From Prosthecobacter debontii (GTDB lineage: Bacteria > Verrucomicrobiota > Verrucomicrobiia > Verrucomicrobiales > Akkermansiaceae): a stretch of DNA of 52,063 bases. Below are positions 1 to 7,880 of the stretch, piece by piece. Numbering within the stretch: the first letter of the stretch is position 1; each line of letters opens with the position of its first letter. The notes beneath the pieces were generated by a model. That model ran no database searches. It was not told the origin of the DNA and saw only the letters and a list, made by a program, of their open reading frames with translations. Location: positions 1-52,063 of the forward strand of contig CAMBTP010000017.1 of assembly GCA_945870855.1 (NCBI GenBank). The letters run 5' to 3'. The translations under genes and the position numbers were made by a program.

Positions 1-53
1 AAATACAGTGGTAAATCGAGGGCTTTTCCTCCGATTCCGCCCAAGGAGAGATC

Positions 54-257
54 CAGCGCTTCGTTCCTTTCTTGCCTGACATGTCCCCACCCTACACAAC
101 CAACACCCACAGTCAATGGATTTCATGTATATTTCCAGGAAAGTTATTACAGCGCTTCGTTCCTTTCTTGCCTGACATGTCCCCACCCTACACAACCAAC
201 ACCCACAGTCAATGGATTTCATGTATATTTCCAGGAAAGTTATTAGGAAAGTTATTA
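54..257. repeat. 96-bp direct tandem duplication plus 12-bp tail repeat
   Basis: A 96-bp unit beginning CAGCGCTTCGTTCC occurs at 54-149 and again, apparently identically, at 150-245. The last 12 bases of the unit (GGAAAGTTATTA) are repeated once more at 246-257. Because 96 is divisible by 3 the forward frame stays open across both copies, but the resulting peptide is only the repeat and has no gene-like start. The block lies just beyond the 3' end of the copper ATPase gene. I see no transposase. Confidence 0.9.
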
Positions 258-290
258 GGACACAGAAGGTCAACGTTGTACCGGGACAGT

Positions 291-2519
291 TCACAGAGCA
301 GGAACTCTCGATACTCCGTCTGCGTGAATAATTCGCTTCCGACTAACTGAGGTCTTCAACCTTAGCGCATTCATGATCACGGAGACTGATGAAAAACTCA
401 TCGCCGCACCGGCAATCATGGGACTTAGGAGAATTCCGAAAAATGGATAAAGCACGCCGGCGGCGATGGGGACTCCGACGGCGTTATAGATGAAGGCGAA
501 GAATAGGTTCTGACGAATGTTGCGCATGGTGGCGCTGCTGAGGTGGATGGTTTTTGCGATGGCCATGAGGTCGCCTTTCACCAGTGTGATGCTCGCGCTT
601 TCGATCGCGACATCCGATCCGGCTCCCATGGCGATACCGACGTCCGCAGCGGCCAAAGCGGGCGCGTCGTTGATCCCGTCGCCCGCCATGGCGACGACGG
701 CTCCCTGCTTTCTGAGCTTGCGGACGAGGTCGATCTTATCCTGTGGCATAACCTCGGCGTGGACTTCGTCGATCCCAAGCTCCCGGGCGACGGCTTCGGC
801 GGTCGCGCGATTGTCGCCGGTGCACATGATGATTTTCAAACCCATATCGTGAAGGGAACGAATGGCCGCAGCGCTGGTTTCCTTGATCGGATCTGCGATG
901 GCGAGAATGCCCGCGACCTCGTTTCCTAACGCAATCCACACGACTGTTTTGGCGTTTTCACGGAGCACGGCGGCATGTGTTTCGAGATCCGAAGGGATGG
1001 TGATTCCGTTGTCGGAAAGAAATGCAGATTTCCCGATTCGGACGGTCACGCCATCGACTCTGCCAGTTACTCCACCTGCGGTGGTGGATGCAAAATCGGT
1101 AACGAAAAGGAGTTTCTGATCCACCGCTGCAGCGACGATGGCTCGCGCTAAAGGATGTCCGCTGGCGACCTCGACGGAAGCAGCGAGCTGGATGAGGTAA
1201 GCGGAGTCGATGCCCGGCACGGCAAGGGCGTCGGTGACTCGTGGCTTTCCTGCGGTTAGGGTGCCGGTTTTGTCGGTGACGAGATGCGTGACTTTTTCCG
1301 TGAGTTCGATGGCACCCGCGTTTTTCACGAGGATCCCCATTCCCGCAGCCTTGCCGATACCGACCATGATCGACATCGGGGTGGCGAGACCGAGCGCACA
1401 GGGGCAGGCGATAATGAGAACGGAAACGGCGTTGACGAGAGCGAAGGCCATCGCGGGAGTTGGGCCGAAGAGGCTCCAGATGATAAACGTAATGATCGCC
1501 GCTGCGACGACAATGGGCACGAACAAACCCGCCGCCGTATCGGCGATTTTCTGGATCGGCGCGCGGCTGCGCTGGGCTTCCGCAACCATGCGGACGATTT
1601 GCGAGAGCAGGGTGTCGCTGCCGATTTTTACCGCGCGCATCACGAAACTTCCGTTCTGGTTCAGGGTCGCACCGATCACGGGGTCGCCTTCCTTTTTCAT
1701 AACCGGCATAGGCTCGCCGGTGATCATGGATTCATCGATGTTGCCACCGCCCTCAGTGATCGTTCCGTCGAGGGGGACTTTTTCTCCGGAGCGCACACGT
1801 AGCAGATCGCCTTTTTTAATTTCGTCAATCGGCACGTCTTCTTCATTTCCATCGCGCAGGCGATGTGCGGTCTTCGCCGCTAGACCCATCAGTGCTTGGA
1901 TTGCCTCGCCGGTGCGAGCGCGAGCTTTTGCTTCTAACAACTGACCGAGAAGAACCAGCACCGTGATCACCGCCGAAGCCTCGAAATAAAGCCCGACCTC
2001 GCCGTGTTCCTTGAATGATTCCGGAAACAAGCCGGGCGCAAGAACCGCGATCGAGCTGTGGATAAACGCCGCGCCAACTCCAGTGGCGATGAGCGTGAAC
2101 ATATTGAGGTTCCATGTTTTCAAGGAAACCCATGCCTTAGTGAAAAACATCCCGCCCGCCCAAAAGACGACGGGGATGGTCAGGATGAACTCGATCCATT
2201 TCGTGATATCCTTCTGCAAATGAACGCCTGGGATCATGTGCGCTATCGCGAGGAAAAAGACAGGCAGCGTGAGCGCGGTGGCGATCCAGAACTTACGCGT
2301 CAGCGCTCGAATCTCATGATCCTCGCCGTCGTCGGGAATCAATGGGTTGCGTTCCAGCCCCATGCCGCATTTTGGGCAATCGCTTGGTTTTTCCGATTCA
2401 ACGCCAGGGCACATCGGGCAGAAATATTTCGCGCCGGAGGAGGGTTTGACTTCGGCCTCTGCAGAGCGGTTGTGCCCGCCGCAGCAGGATTTTTTTTCGT
2501 GGATTGGGTTCATGGGCAT
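291..2519 (-). CDS. copA: Cu+-translocating P1B-type ATPase
   Basis: Exports Cu+ from the cytoplasm across the inner membrane, driven by ATP. The N-terminus has no HMA ferredoxin-like domain; it carries a short heavy-metal-binding motif (YFCPMCPG followed by CPKCGMG, about residues 32-53) after a CCGGH cluster. Then come the usual transmembrane helices, the TGEPMPV actuator loop, the CPC ion-binding motif near residue 369, the phosphorylation site DKTGT near 414, the nucleotide-domain SGHPLA, and GDGINDAP. The last helices hold FIYN and MSFSSVSVIMNALR, the signature of Cu+ (P1B-1) pumps. The frame is open upstream to 2603, but the ATG at 2519 (or 2513) is preferred because the extra residues are not family-like. 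About 20 residues follow the usual C-terminal end. Divergent from the Cys-rich gene at 2637, so the 117-bp gap probably holds both promoters. Confidence 0.93.
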   Translation of the reverse strand: MPMNPIHEKKSCCGGHNRSAEAEVKPSSGAKYFCPMCPGVESEKPSDCPKCGMGLERNPLIPDDGEDHEIRALTRKFWIATALTLPVFFLAIAHMIPGVHLQKDITKWIEFILTIPVVFWAGGMFFTKAWVSLKTWNLNMFTLIATGVGAAFIHSSIAVLAPGLFPESFKEHGEVGLYFEASAVITVLVLLGQLLEAKARARTGEAIQALMGLAAKTAHRLRDGNEEDVPIDEIKKGDLLRVRSGEKVPLDGTITEGGGNIDESMITGEPMPVMKKEGDPVIGATLNQNGSFVMRAVKIGSDTLLSQIVRMVAEAQRSRAPIQKIADTAAGLFVPIVVAAAIITFIIWSLFGPTPAMAFALVNAVSVLIIACPCALGLATPMSIMVGIGKAAGMGILVKNAGAIELTEKVTHLVTDKTGTLTAGKPRVTDALAVPGIDSAYLIQLAASVEVASGHPLARAIVAAAVDQKLLFVTDFASTTAGGVTGRVDGVTVRIGKSAFLSDNGITIPSDLETHAAVLRENAKTVVWIALGNEVAGILAIADPIKETSAAAIRSLHDMGLKIIMCTGDNRATAEAVARELGIDEVHAEVMPQDKIDLVRKLRKQGAVVAMAGDGINDAPALAAADVGIAMGAGSDVAIESASITLVKGDLMAIAKTIHLSSATMRNIRQNLFFAFIYNAVGVPIAAGVLYPFFGILLSPMIAGAAMSFSSVSVIMNALRLKTSVSRKRIIHADGVSRVPAL

Positions 2520-2636
2520 CTGGCGGCGCGACGGTGACAGGTTTCCACAACAAAATGCAGGGGATAAAACCCACACCTTGACGGCAACCGGATCCAGTCG
2601 CATTGTAAGTTAGCTTGGAATTAATACAGCGATATT

Positions 2637-3002
2637 TTGAACCTCTTCAATTTCATCTTTTCCGCCTTACTCTCGCTTCTTGTGGCGATGCCGCTCTGCT
2701 GCTGCAGTAGCGGGAAGGCTGGGCATGTGAAAGAAACGGCGAGCTGCTGCCAAACGGAACATGAATCCGGAGGATCGGAGCACGACCCTATACTCTGCGC
2801 CTGCGAATCGCATGAAGCCAAGGATAAGCCCGAAACGGTTCGCTTCCCCGAAGCGGGCGCAATGGTCATAATCGCGCCCGATTCCAATCCGACCCTGCCG
2901 CCGCTTTCCCCCGGCATCGCGGTCAGATGCTCCGCCCGGCCTTGGATCATCGACGACCCCCTCGGCGATATTTTCGAGCGATATTCGCGTTGGATCATTT
3001 GA
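2637..3002 (+). CDS. small exported Cys-rich protein, metal-island associated
   Basis: I do not recognise this family. The 121-residue product starts with a Sec-type hydrophobic segment (about residues 4-20) followed by CCCSS, which could be a lipobox-like or signal-peptidase site. A Cys/His/Glu-rich middle has CC and CAC clusters, and the tail is Pro-rich with conserved-looking DDP and RWII elements. The start codon is TTG at 2637. Upstream is a possible promoter with TTGACG (2578-2583), a 19-bp spacer and TTGTAA (2603-2608); 19-bp spacers are typical of MerR/CueR-type promoters, but I see no clear dyad. It resembles the protein at 46447-46833 in cysteine spacing and C-terminal pattern. Placed between a Cu+ pump and a multicopper oxidase, a periplasmic copper-binding or accessory role is an inference. 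Confidence 0.7.
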   Translation: MNLFNFIFSALLSLLVAMPLCCCSSGKAGHVKETASCCQTEHESGGSEHDPILCACESHEAKDKPETVRFPEAGAMVIIAPDSNPTLPPLSPGIAVRCSARPWIIDDPLGDIFERYSRWII

Positions 3003-3144
3003 TTTCCCGACCATTCTGGCTCCCCTGCACCGGCGGTTCATGCCGCCGGATCCACGTGTTCTGATTTCCGGCACACCTCCATCCCCGCCCGAGGCGCATC
3101 ATGCGCGATTGCGATTACTTCCGAAATTAACACCTCATTTTTCT

Positions 3145-5205
3145 ATGAAACCTTTTCTTTTTCTCTTACTCACCATGATCTCCACCCACGCGAATATCGT
3201 GGAATACGAGCTCATCATCGCCGAGAAACCTTGGGCACCATCCGGCCTGAAGCCGATCCGCGCGCTCACAATCAACGGCGGCATTCCCGGCCCGACCCTG
3301 AGGTTCCGCGTTGGCGACACCGCGCGGATTACTGTCCAAAACCGCCTCAAGCGCGAGGAAACCTCCGTGCATTGGCACGGGCTGCTTGTCCCCAACGCGC
3401 AGGACGGAGTGCCCTACCTGACAACGCCTCCGATCAAAGCCGGCACCAGCCGTGTCTTCGAGTTTCCCCTGAAGCACCCCGGCACCTACTGGTATCACAG
3501 CCACACCGGACTCCAGGAACAGCTCGGCGTATATGGCTCAATCGTCGTCGAGCCACGCAATGGCGAACCGATCCGCGCCGATGCGGAACACGTCCTTGTC
3601 CTTTCCGATTGGACACATGAAAACCCCAACGAGGTGATGCGCACGTTGATGAGCGGGAGCGACTGGTATGCAATCCGCAAAGGCAATGCCCAGTCGATCT
3701 CGGGTGCGATGAAAGCCGAGGCGCTCGGGGATTATTTCCAACGCGAACGCAGCCGCATGGCTCCCATGGATGTATCGGATATCGCTTACGATGCCTTCCT
3801 AATCAACGGCCAGAAACAGGTTGAGCTCGGCGGAAAGCCCGGCCAGAAGATCCGCCTTCGCGTCATTAACGCAGGCGCCTCGAGCTACTTTTATCTCCAA
3901 TCCTCAGCCGGAGCCATGACCATCGTTGCGGCGGACGGCCCCCCGGTTTCACCGCTGAAAACTAAGCGCATGCTTATCGGTATGGCGGAAACCTACGACC
4001 TCATCGTCACTGTTCCCAAGGACGGGAAATGGGAATTCCGCGCCACCTCGCAGGACGGCAGCGGACATGCATCGGCGTTCTTTGGCAGTGGGGAAATCCA
4101 CCCCGCGCAAGACCCGCCAACGCCGAACCTTTACTCGATGGATCACATGCTCTCCGGCGCGCTCGATGCGATGGATAGCCATGGCGAAATGGATACGGAT
4201 CGACCCGCCGCGCCCTACGCAAAACTCCACTCGCCCAGCGCCACCACGTTCCAGAAAAACGCGCCGCGCCGCACGCTCGAACTGCGCCTAACCGGAGACA
4301 TGGAGCGTTATGTCTGGTCGATCAACGGCAAGACCGCACGCGAAGACGGCGTGATCAAAATCACCCGTGGCGAAATCCTGCGGATGGAGTTCATCAACGA
4401 CACGATGATGCACCACCCCATGCATCTCCACGGCCATTTCTTCCGTGTCATCGATGGCGATGACGATGCCCACGCTCCGCTGAAACACACCATCGATGTC
4501 CCGCCCATGGGCCGACGCACCATCGAGTTTCTCGCGGATGATCAGGGCGATTGGCTGTTCCACTGTCACCTCATTTACCACATGCACGCGGGCATGTCTC
4601 GGGTCTTCAGCACGGATGACCAAGGCGAGGATCATGTCCCGAACCTCGGGGAAATGGCAAAAGACCCGCTCTATTTCATGGCGATGGGAAACATCCAGAA
4701 CCACATGAGCATGGGTATGATTACTATGATGAACGCCCGCAACGATTTCACCTTCGCCTGGGACGTGGGCTTTCATAGCGACGGCGGTGCAAACCACGCC
4801 CCCATGAGCGGAATGACAGCAGTACACAATCACGACGACTACCAATACGAAGCGGATCTACTCTGGAAACGCTACATCGATCCCAACTTGAAAACCGTTC
4901 TCGGCCACCGCTGGACGAACGACATTGAAGCGGAAAACCGTTTCATCGGCGGCATCGAATACCGGCTGCCCTATATCATTAGGAGTAGCGTCACGCTCGA
5001 CAGCGAGGGCGACGCGCGGATCACCGCCATGAAGGATTTCCAACTCACCCCGCGCCTCTCATTTATGATAAACGCGGAATATGATACCGGCTCACAACTC
5101 CAATGGGGTGCGGGTCTCAACTACACGCTCACGAAAAATCTCTCACTCATCACGGAATACGATTCCGACCACGGCTTCGGCGGAGGCATCGGCTTCCGCT
5201 TTTAG
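3145..5205 (+). CDS. multicopper oxidase fused to CopB-like outer-membrane barrel
   Basis: The 686-residue protein starts at an ATG followed by a Sec-type signal peptide (about 1-17); the frame is open further upstream to 3040 but that part is not signal-like. Residues about 20-510 form a CopA/PcoA-type multicopper oxidase: copper ligands HWHG (76-79), HSH (118-120), HPMHLHGH (about 424-431) and HCHLIYHMHAGM (from 473). A Met/His-rich stretch (MAMGNIQNHMSMGMITMM) follows at about 512-529. Residues about 530-686 alternate hydrophobic and polar residues in some ten short beta strands and end in FRF, as outer-membrane barrels do, with CopB-like features (DSEGDARIT, LTPRLSF). In Pseudomonas these are separate proteins CopA and CopB. 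Likely oxidises Cu+ in the periplasm or at the outer membrane. No twin-arginine motif is seen, unlike many CopA proteins. Confidence 0.85.
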   Translation: MKPFLFLLLTMISTHANIVEYELIIAEKPWAPSGLKPIRALTINGGIPGPTLRFRVGDTARITVQNRLKREETSVHWHGLLVPNAQDGVPYLTTPPIKAGTSRVFEFPLKHPGTYWYHSHTGLQEQLGVYGSIVVEPRNGEPIRADAEHVLVLSDWTHENPNEVMRTLMSGSDWYAIRKGNAQSISGAMKAEALGDYFQRERSRMAPMDVSDIAYDAFLINGQKQVELGGKPGQKIRLRVINAGASSYFYLQSSAGAMTIVAADGPPVSPLKTKRMLIGMAETYDLIVTVPKDGKWEFRATSQDGSGHASAFFGSGEIHPAQDPPTPNLYSMDHMLSGALDAMDSHGEMDTDRPAAPYAKLHSPSATTFQKNAPRRTLELRLTGDMERYVWSINGKTAREDGVIKITRGEILRMEFINDTMMHHPMHLHGHFFRVIDGDDDAHAPLKHTIDVPPMGRRTIEFLADDQGDWLFHCHLIYHMHAGMSRVFSTDDQGEDHVPNLGEMAKDPLYFMAMGNIQNHMSMGMITMMNARNDFTFAWDVGFHSDGGANHAPMSGMTAVHNHDDYQYEADLLWKRYIDPNLKTVLGHRWTNDIEAENRFIGGIEYRLPYIIRSSVTLDSEGDARITAMKDFQLTPRLSFMINAEYDTGSQLQWGAGLNYTLTKNLSLITEYDSDHGFGGGIGFRF

Positions 5206-5227
5206 GAAAAACAAACACAAAAATAAA

Positions 5228-5473
5228 ATGAAAACGTATATTACATCGGCACTACTCGCTTCCACATTCCTCCTCGCTTCCTGCGCCTCCACAGGCGTAG
5301 CGGGCATCAAGCGCTACACCAGCGATACCTGCGCTGTCACCGATAACAAGCTCGGCTCCATGGGTGATCCCGTCACCAAGGTTTATGGTAATCAGGAAGT
5401 GAAATTCTGCTGCAAGCCCTGCGTCGCAAAATACGAAAAGAACCCCGAGAAATACGCGAAGAACATTCGCTGA
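5228..5473 (+). CDS. lipoprotein with YHS/TRASH-like metal-binding motif
   Basis: An 81-residue lipoprotein. The ATG at 5228 gives a signal peptide ending in lipobox LLASC (Cys at about residue 17); the longer open frame from 5081 overlaps the oxidase gene and lacks a signal. The mature part has DTCAVTDNKLGSMGDP, then FCCKPC and EKNPEKY, the pattern of YHS/TRASH-like heavy-metal domains. Four Cys residues could bind Cu or another soft metal. It lies 22 bp after the oxidase, so it is probably co-transcribed and acts in the periplasm as a metal carrier or sensor. The exact metal is not shown by sequence. Confidence 0.8.
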   Translation: MKTYITSALLASTFLLASCASTGVAGIKRYTSDTCAVTDNKLGSMGDPVTKVYGNQEVKFCCKPCVAKYEKNPEKYAKNIR

Positions 5474-5474
5474 T

Positions 5475-5594
5475 ATGAAAACCCCGCTGACTCTCGTCAC
5501 CATCGCTCTCATCGTCGCGTCCTGCGCTACGGAAACCACACAGACGCCCGACCCGGCCTCGCTTCGGCGCGACCGCAATTTCAGACGGGTCTGA
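5475..5594 (+). CDS. very small lipoprotein, possibly cut short by repeat element
   Basis: A 39-residue frame one base after the previous stop: MKTPLTLVTIALIVASC gives a complete signal peptide with lipobox VASC, followed by about 22 polar residues ending RRDRNFRRV. The signal and the tight spacing support translation. The stop codon falls exactly where the palindromic element at 5592 begins, so the gene may once have been longer and been truncated by that insertion. No function can be assigned. Confidence 0.55.
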   Translation: MKTPLTLVTIALIVASCATETTQTPDPASLRRDRNFRRV

Positions 5595-5834
5595 TTTTTC
5601 CAGTGGATAATGATCATGACGGAGAGATTCATCCCATACCGGTAGGGCTGATCCGGCTCGGTCGGCCCTGATTAAAAACGCAGGAGCCGTAATCCCGGAA
5701 TGGTGGTGATACCGCAATGAGGCCGGCTTTTTGTTTCGGGATTTCACTCCCGCCATATTAATCGGTGCGTTTGATTTTGGAAATGGGCTGAGCGGGCCGG
5801 ATCAGCCCTACCAGATAAATCCGGAAAAAATCAC
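5592..5834. mobile_element. MITE-like palindromic element, copy A
   Basis: Inverted arms lie at 5641-5679 (starting GGTAGGGCTGATCCGGC) and 5769-5812 (ending GCCGGATCAGCCCTACC). A weaker outer repeat (GATTTTTCC at 5592, GGAAAAAATC near 5823) and an inner palindrome (AATCCCG at 5691, CGGGATT at 5737) let the whole unit fold on itself. A second copy lies at 33560-33975. The element is too short to code and carries no transposase, so it would be moved in trans. It fills the 315-bp gap before the oxidoreductase gene. Confidence 0.8.
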
Positions 5835-5909
5835 AACCATTTCAGACCTTGCCTCCCCCACCCTCTCCGCCGAACATCCGCAAGTCACAAACCACAATCC
5901 TTTCCCCAC

Positions 5910-6953
5910 ATGAAATTCGGAATCATCGGAGCCGGCATGATCGGCCACTTTCACGCAAAAGCCATTACCGCCATGATGGGCGGCGAACTCCAATCCGTCT
6001 TCGACCTGCGCGGCGAGGCTGCGGAAAAACTCGCGGCAGAATACGGCGGCAAGGCATACTCTGACATCAATGAATTTCTCGCCGATCCCGAGCTGGAGAT
6101 CGTCACCATCGGCACGCCGTCTGGAGCGCACCTTGATCCAGCGCTCGCCGCTTTGAACGCAGGCAAGCACGTCATTTGCGAGAAACCTTTGGAGATTACC
6201 ACCGAGCGCATCGACCAACTCATCGAGGCCGCTGCCAAGAACGGTAAAACACTTTCTGCCGTGCTGAACCGCCGTTTCCATCCCGGTATGGATGCTTTTA
6301 AAAAGGCAGCTGACGAAGGCCGTTTCGGAAAACTCACCTCCGCATCCGCCTACGTGAAATGGTTCCGCGATCAGGCATACTACGACTCCGCCGGTTGGCG
6401 CGGCACATGGGCGCTCGATGGCGGCGGTGCGCTGATGAACCAATCTGTCCATACGGTGGACGCCCTGCTCTACCTCGCCGGCCCTGCAAAATCGGTCACC
6501 GCAGTCACCGCCTGCCAAGCGCATGAACGTATCGAAGTGGAGGACAGCATCGTCGCGACGGTGGAGTTCGAGAACGGCGCGCTTGGCGTGATCGAATGCT
6601 CCACCTGCACCTGGTCCAAGGCTGGCCATCCAGCCCGCGTGCAACTCGCCGGAACCGACGGCTCCGTTTTTCTCGCCGACGAATCCTTCGAAATGTGGGA
6701 CTTCCGCGAGGAGAAACCGGAGGACGCAATGATCAAATCCACTCTGATGAAAGGCCAGGAAGCCGGTCTCGGTGCGAACGACCCAACGGCGATCAATTTC
6801 TACCAGCACCAACGGAATTTCGAGGAGGTCGTGCAGGCGATCCAGGAAGGCCGCGAGTGCAAGACGAACGCCGCAGAAGCCCGCAAGGCCGTCGCCCTCA
6901 TCCGCGCGATCTATGAGTCCGCGCAGAACGGCGGGAAAAGAGTGAATCTTTGA
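5910..6953 (+). CDS. Gfo/Idh/MocA family NAD(P)-dependent oxidoreductase
   Basis: A 347-residue cytoplasmic dehydrogenase of the glucose-fructose oxidoreductase / inositol dehydrogenase family. The N-terminal Rossmann fold opens with GIIGAGMIG (residues 4-12); the family motif EKPLE appears near 90, with its Lys as the usual catalytic residue. The C-terminal domain contains GGGALMNQSVHTVD, the typical His-bearing active-site segment of the family. Length is normal. The substrate, probably a sugar or cyclitol, cannot be told from sequence. It stands alone between repeat elements: copy A upstream and a palindrome at 6961 downstream. No Shine-Dalgarno is obvious. Confidence 0.88.
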   Translation: MKFGIIGAGMIGHFHAKAITAMMGGELQSVFDLRGEAAEKLAAEYGGKAYSDINEFLADPELEIVTIGTPSGAHLDPALAALNAGKHVICEKPLEITTERIDQLIEAAAKNGKTLSAVLNRRFHPGMDAFKKAADEGRFGKLTSASAYVKWFRDQAYYDSAGWRGTWALDGGGALMNQSVHTVDALLYLAGPAKSVTAVTACQAHERIEVEDSIVATVEFENGALGVIECSTCTWSKAGHPARVQLAGTDGSVFLADESFEMWDFREEKPEDAMIKSTLMKGQEAGLGANDPTAINFYQHQRNFEEVVQAIQEGRECKTNAAEARKAVALIRAIYESAQNGGKRVNL

Positions 6954-6960
6954 TCAAAAT

Positions 6961-7113
6961 TGGTAGGGTCGTTTTGATAAATCGACCCACCCTGTGCGCA
7001 CAATCTCATCTGAAATCCGTGTCTCACCCTATCGGGGCGTGGATGCGGCGCGTTCCCCCCATCATCTTGTAAACACACGCGGCGTGGGTCATTTTGGCAA
7101 AATGACCCTACCG
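6961..7113. repeat. long imperfect hairpin element between convergent genes
   Basis: The arms at 6961-6989 and 7085-7113 are inverted copies (about 23 of 29 positions match), each beginning GGTAGGGTC from the outside. Each arm is itself palindromic; the right arm contains GGGTCATTTT, GGC, AAAATGACCC. It sits between a plus-strand stop at 6953 and a minus-strand stop at 7119, so the transcript could act as a two-way terminator. The GGTAGGG start resembles that of the elements at 5641 and 33560, but the rest differs. Confidence 0.75.
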
Positions 7114-7118
7114 TGAAA

Positions 7119-7880
7119 TCACTTCCAAACCGGCAACCCGTTGGCCGGATTGAGTTCCTTGGGTGGCTCGATAGAGAACGATTTCGCGTTTCCTACGCGG
7201 TAAGGCCCGTAGGCGATCGGGATCACGGTGAGTAACAAAGCCGGCTCGTCGTCGGCTATCGTTCTGGCGACGTGCACCACGGCGGCGCAGTTCGGGTTCT
7301 TATTCACCTCCATCACATCGGCGGCACTGAAACGGTTGGCGGCATCCACGTCCTCCGTCGGGAAAATGTATTCGATCACCACAGGGAAACCGACCGACTC
7401 GGTGAAGTCGTTCGCCCGCACCATGGCCTGCGCACGAATTGCGAAACCAGGATAAAGGAACGAGTCCTTGTCGAGCTTGCGGACATCGGTCACTTGGTAT
7501 TCGCCCTCCACGTAAGTGAGCAGCAGGTTCTTGCCGAAGTTGCGCATGTAATTGCGCATCAAGAGGGTGTTGAGACGGTCGCGCTTCTGGCCTTCGAGTC
7601 CGAAGTATTTTCCGTAAAGCTCGCTGGCAGAAAGTGCGTTGCCGTTAGGCACATCGAGGACGGTGTAGCGACGAAGCTCCGGGAGGCGTCCAAGTTTTTT
7701 TAGAATCTGATAATTCCGAGGCACTTCGGGATTACCGAAGATATTCAGGCATAATGCCCAGCTCACGATGGCGAAACACAGCGCGAGGGTGTTAGCGAGA
7801 AACCACCAATAGTAGGCTGGCTGCCGCGGCAAATCCTCCTCGGCATCCTTTTTTTTGTGCTTGTTCGCTACCGAGATCAT
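7119..7880 (-). CDS. membrane-anchored protein of unknown function
   Basis: 253 residues starting MISVANKHKKK. A basic N-terminus is followed by one hydrophobic helix (about residues 24-46, WWFLANTLALCFAIVSWALC), then a large soluble domain with no motif I recognise. The topology suggests an inner-membrane anchor with the bulk outside the cytoplasm. The start is fixed by an ATGA overlap (7877-7880) with the IscA-like gene upstream, so the two are translationally coupled. Coupling to an iron-sulfur assembly gene is the only functional hint. It ends just before the hairpin element at 6961-7113. Confidence 0.75.
   Translation of the reverse strand: MISVANKHKKKDAEEDLPRQPAYYWWFLANTLALCFAIVSWALCLNIFGNPEVPRNYQILKKLGRLPELRRYTVLDVPNGNALSASELYGKYFGLEGQKRDRLNTLLMRNYMRNFGKNLLLTYVEGEYQVTDVRKLDKDSFLYPGFAIRAQAMVRANDFTESVGFPVVIEYIFPTEDVDAANRFSAADVMEVNKNPNCAAVVHVARTIADDEPALLLTVIPIAYGPYRVGNAKSFSIEPPKELNPANGLPVWK

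Noticed and set aside
72..350. Forward open frame of 92 codons at the left end
   Set aside because: It is just the 96-bp repeat read through twice and overlaps the copper ATPase end; no start signal or recognisable product.
5808..6812. 334-codon open frame opposite the Gfo/Idh/MocA gene
   Set aside because: Antisense shadow without family features.
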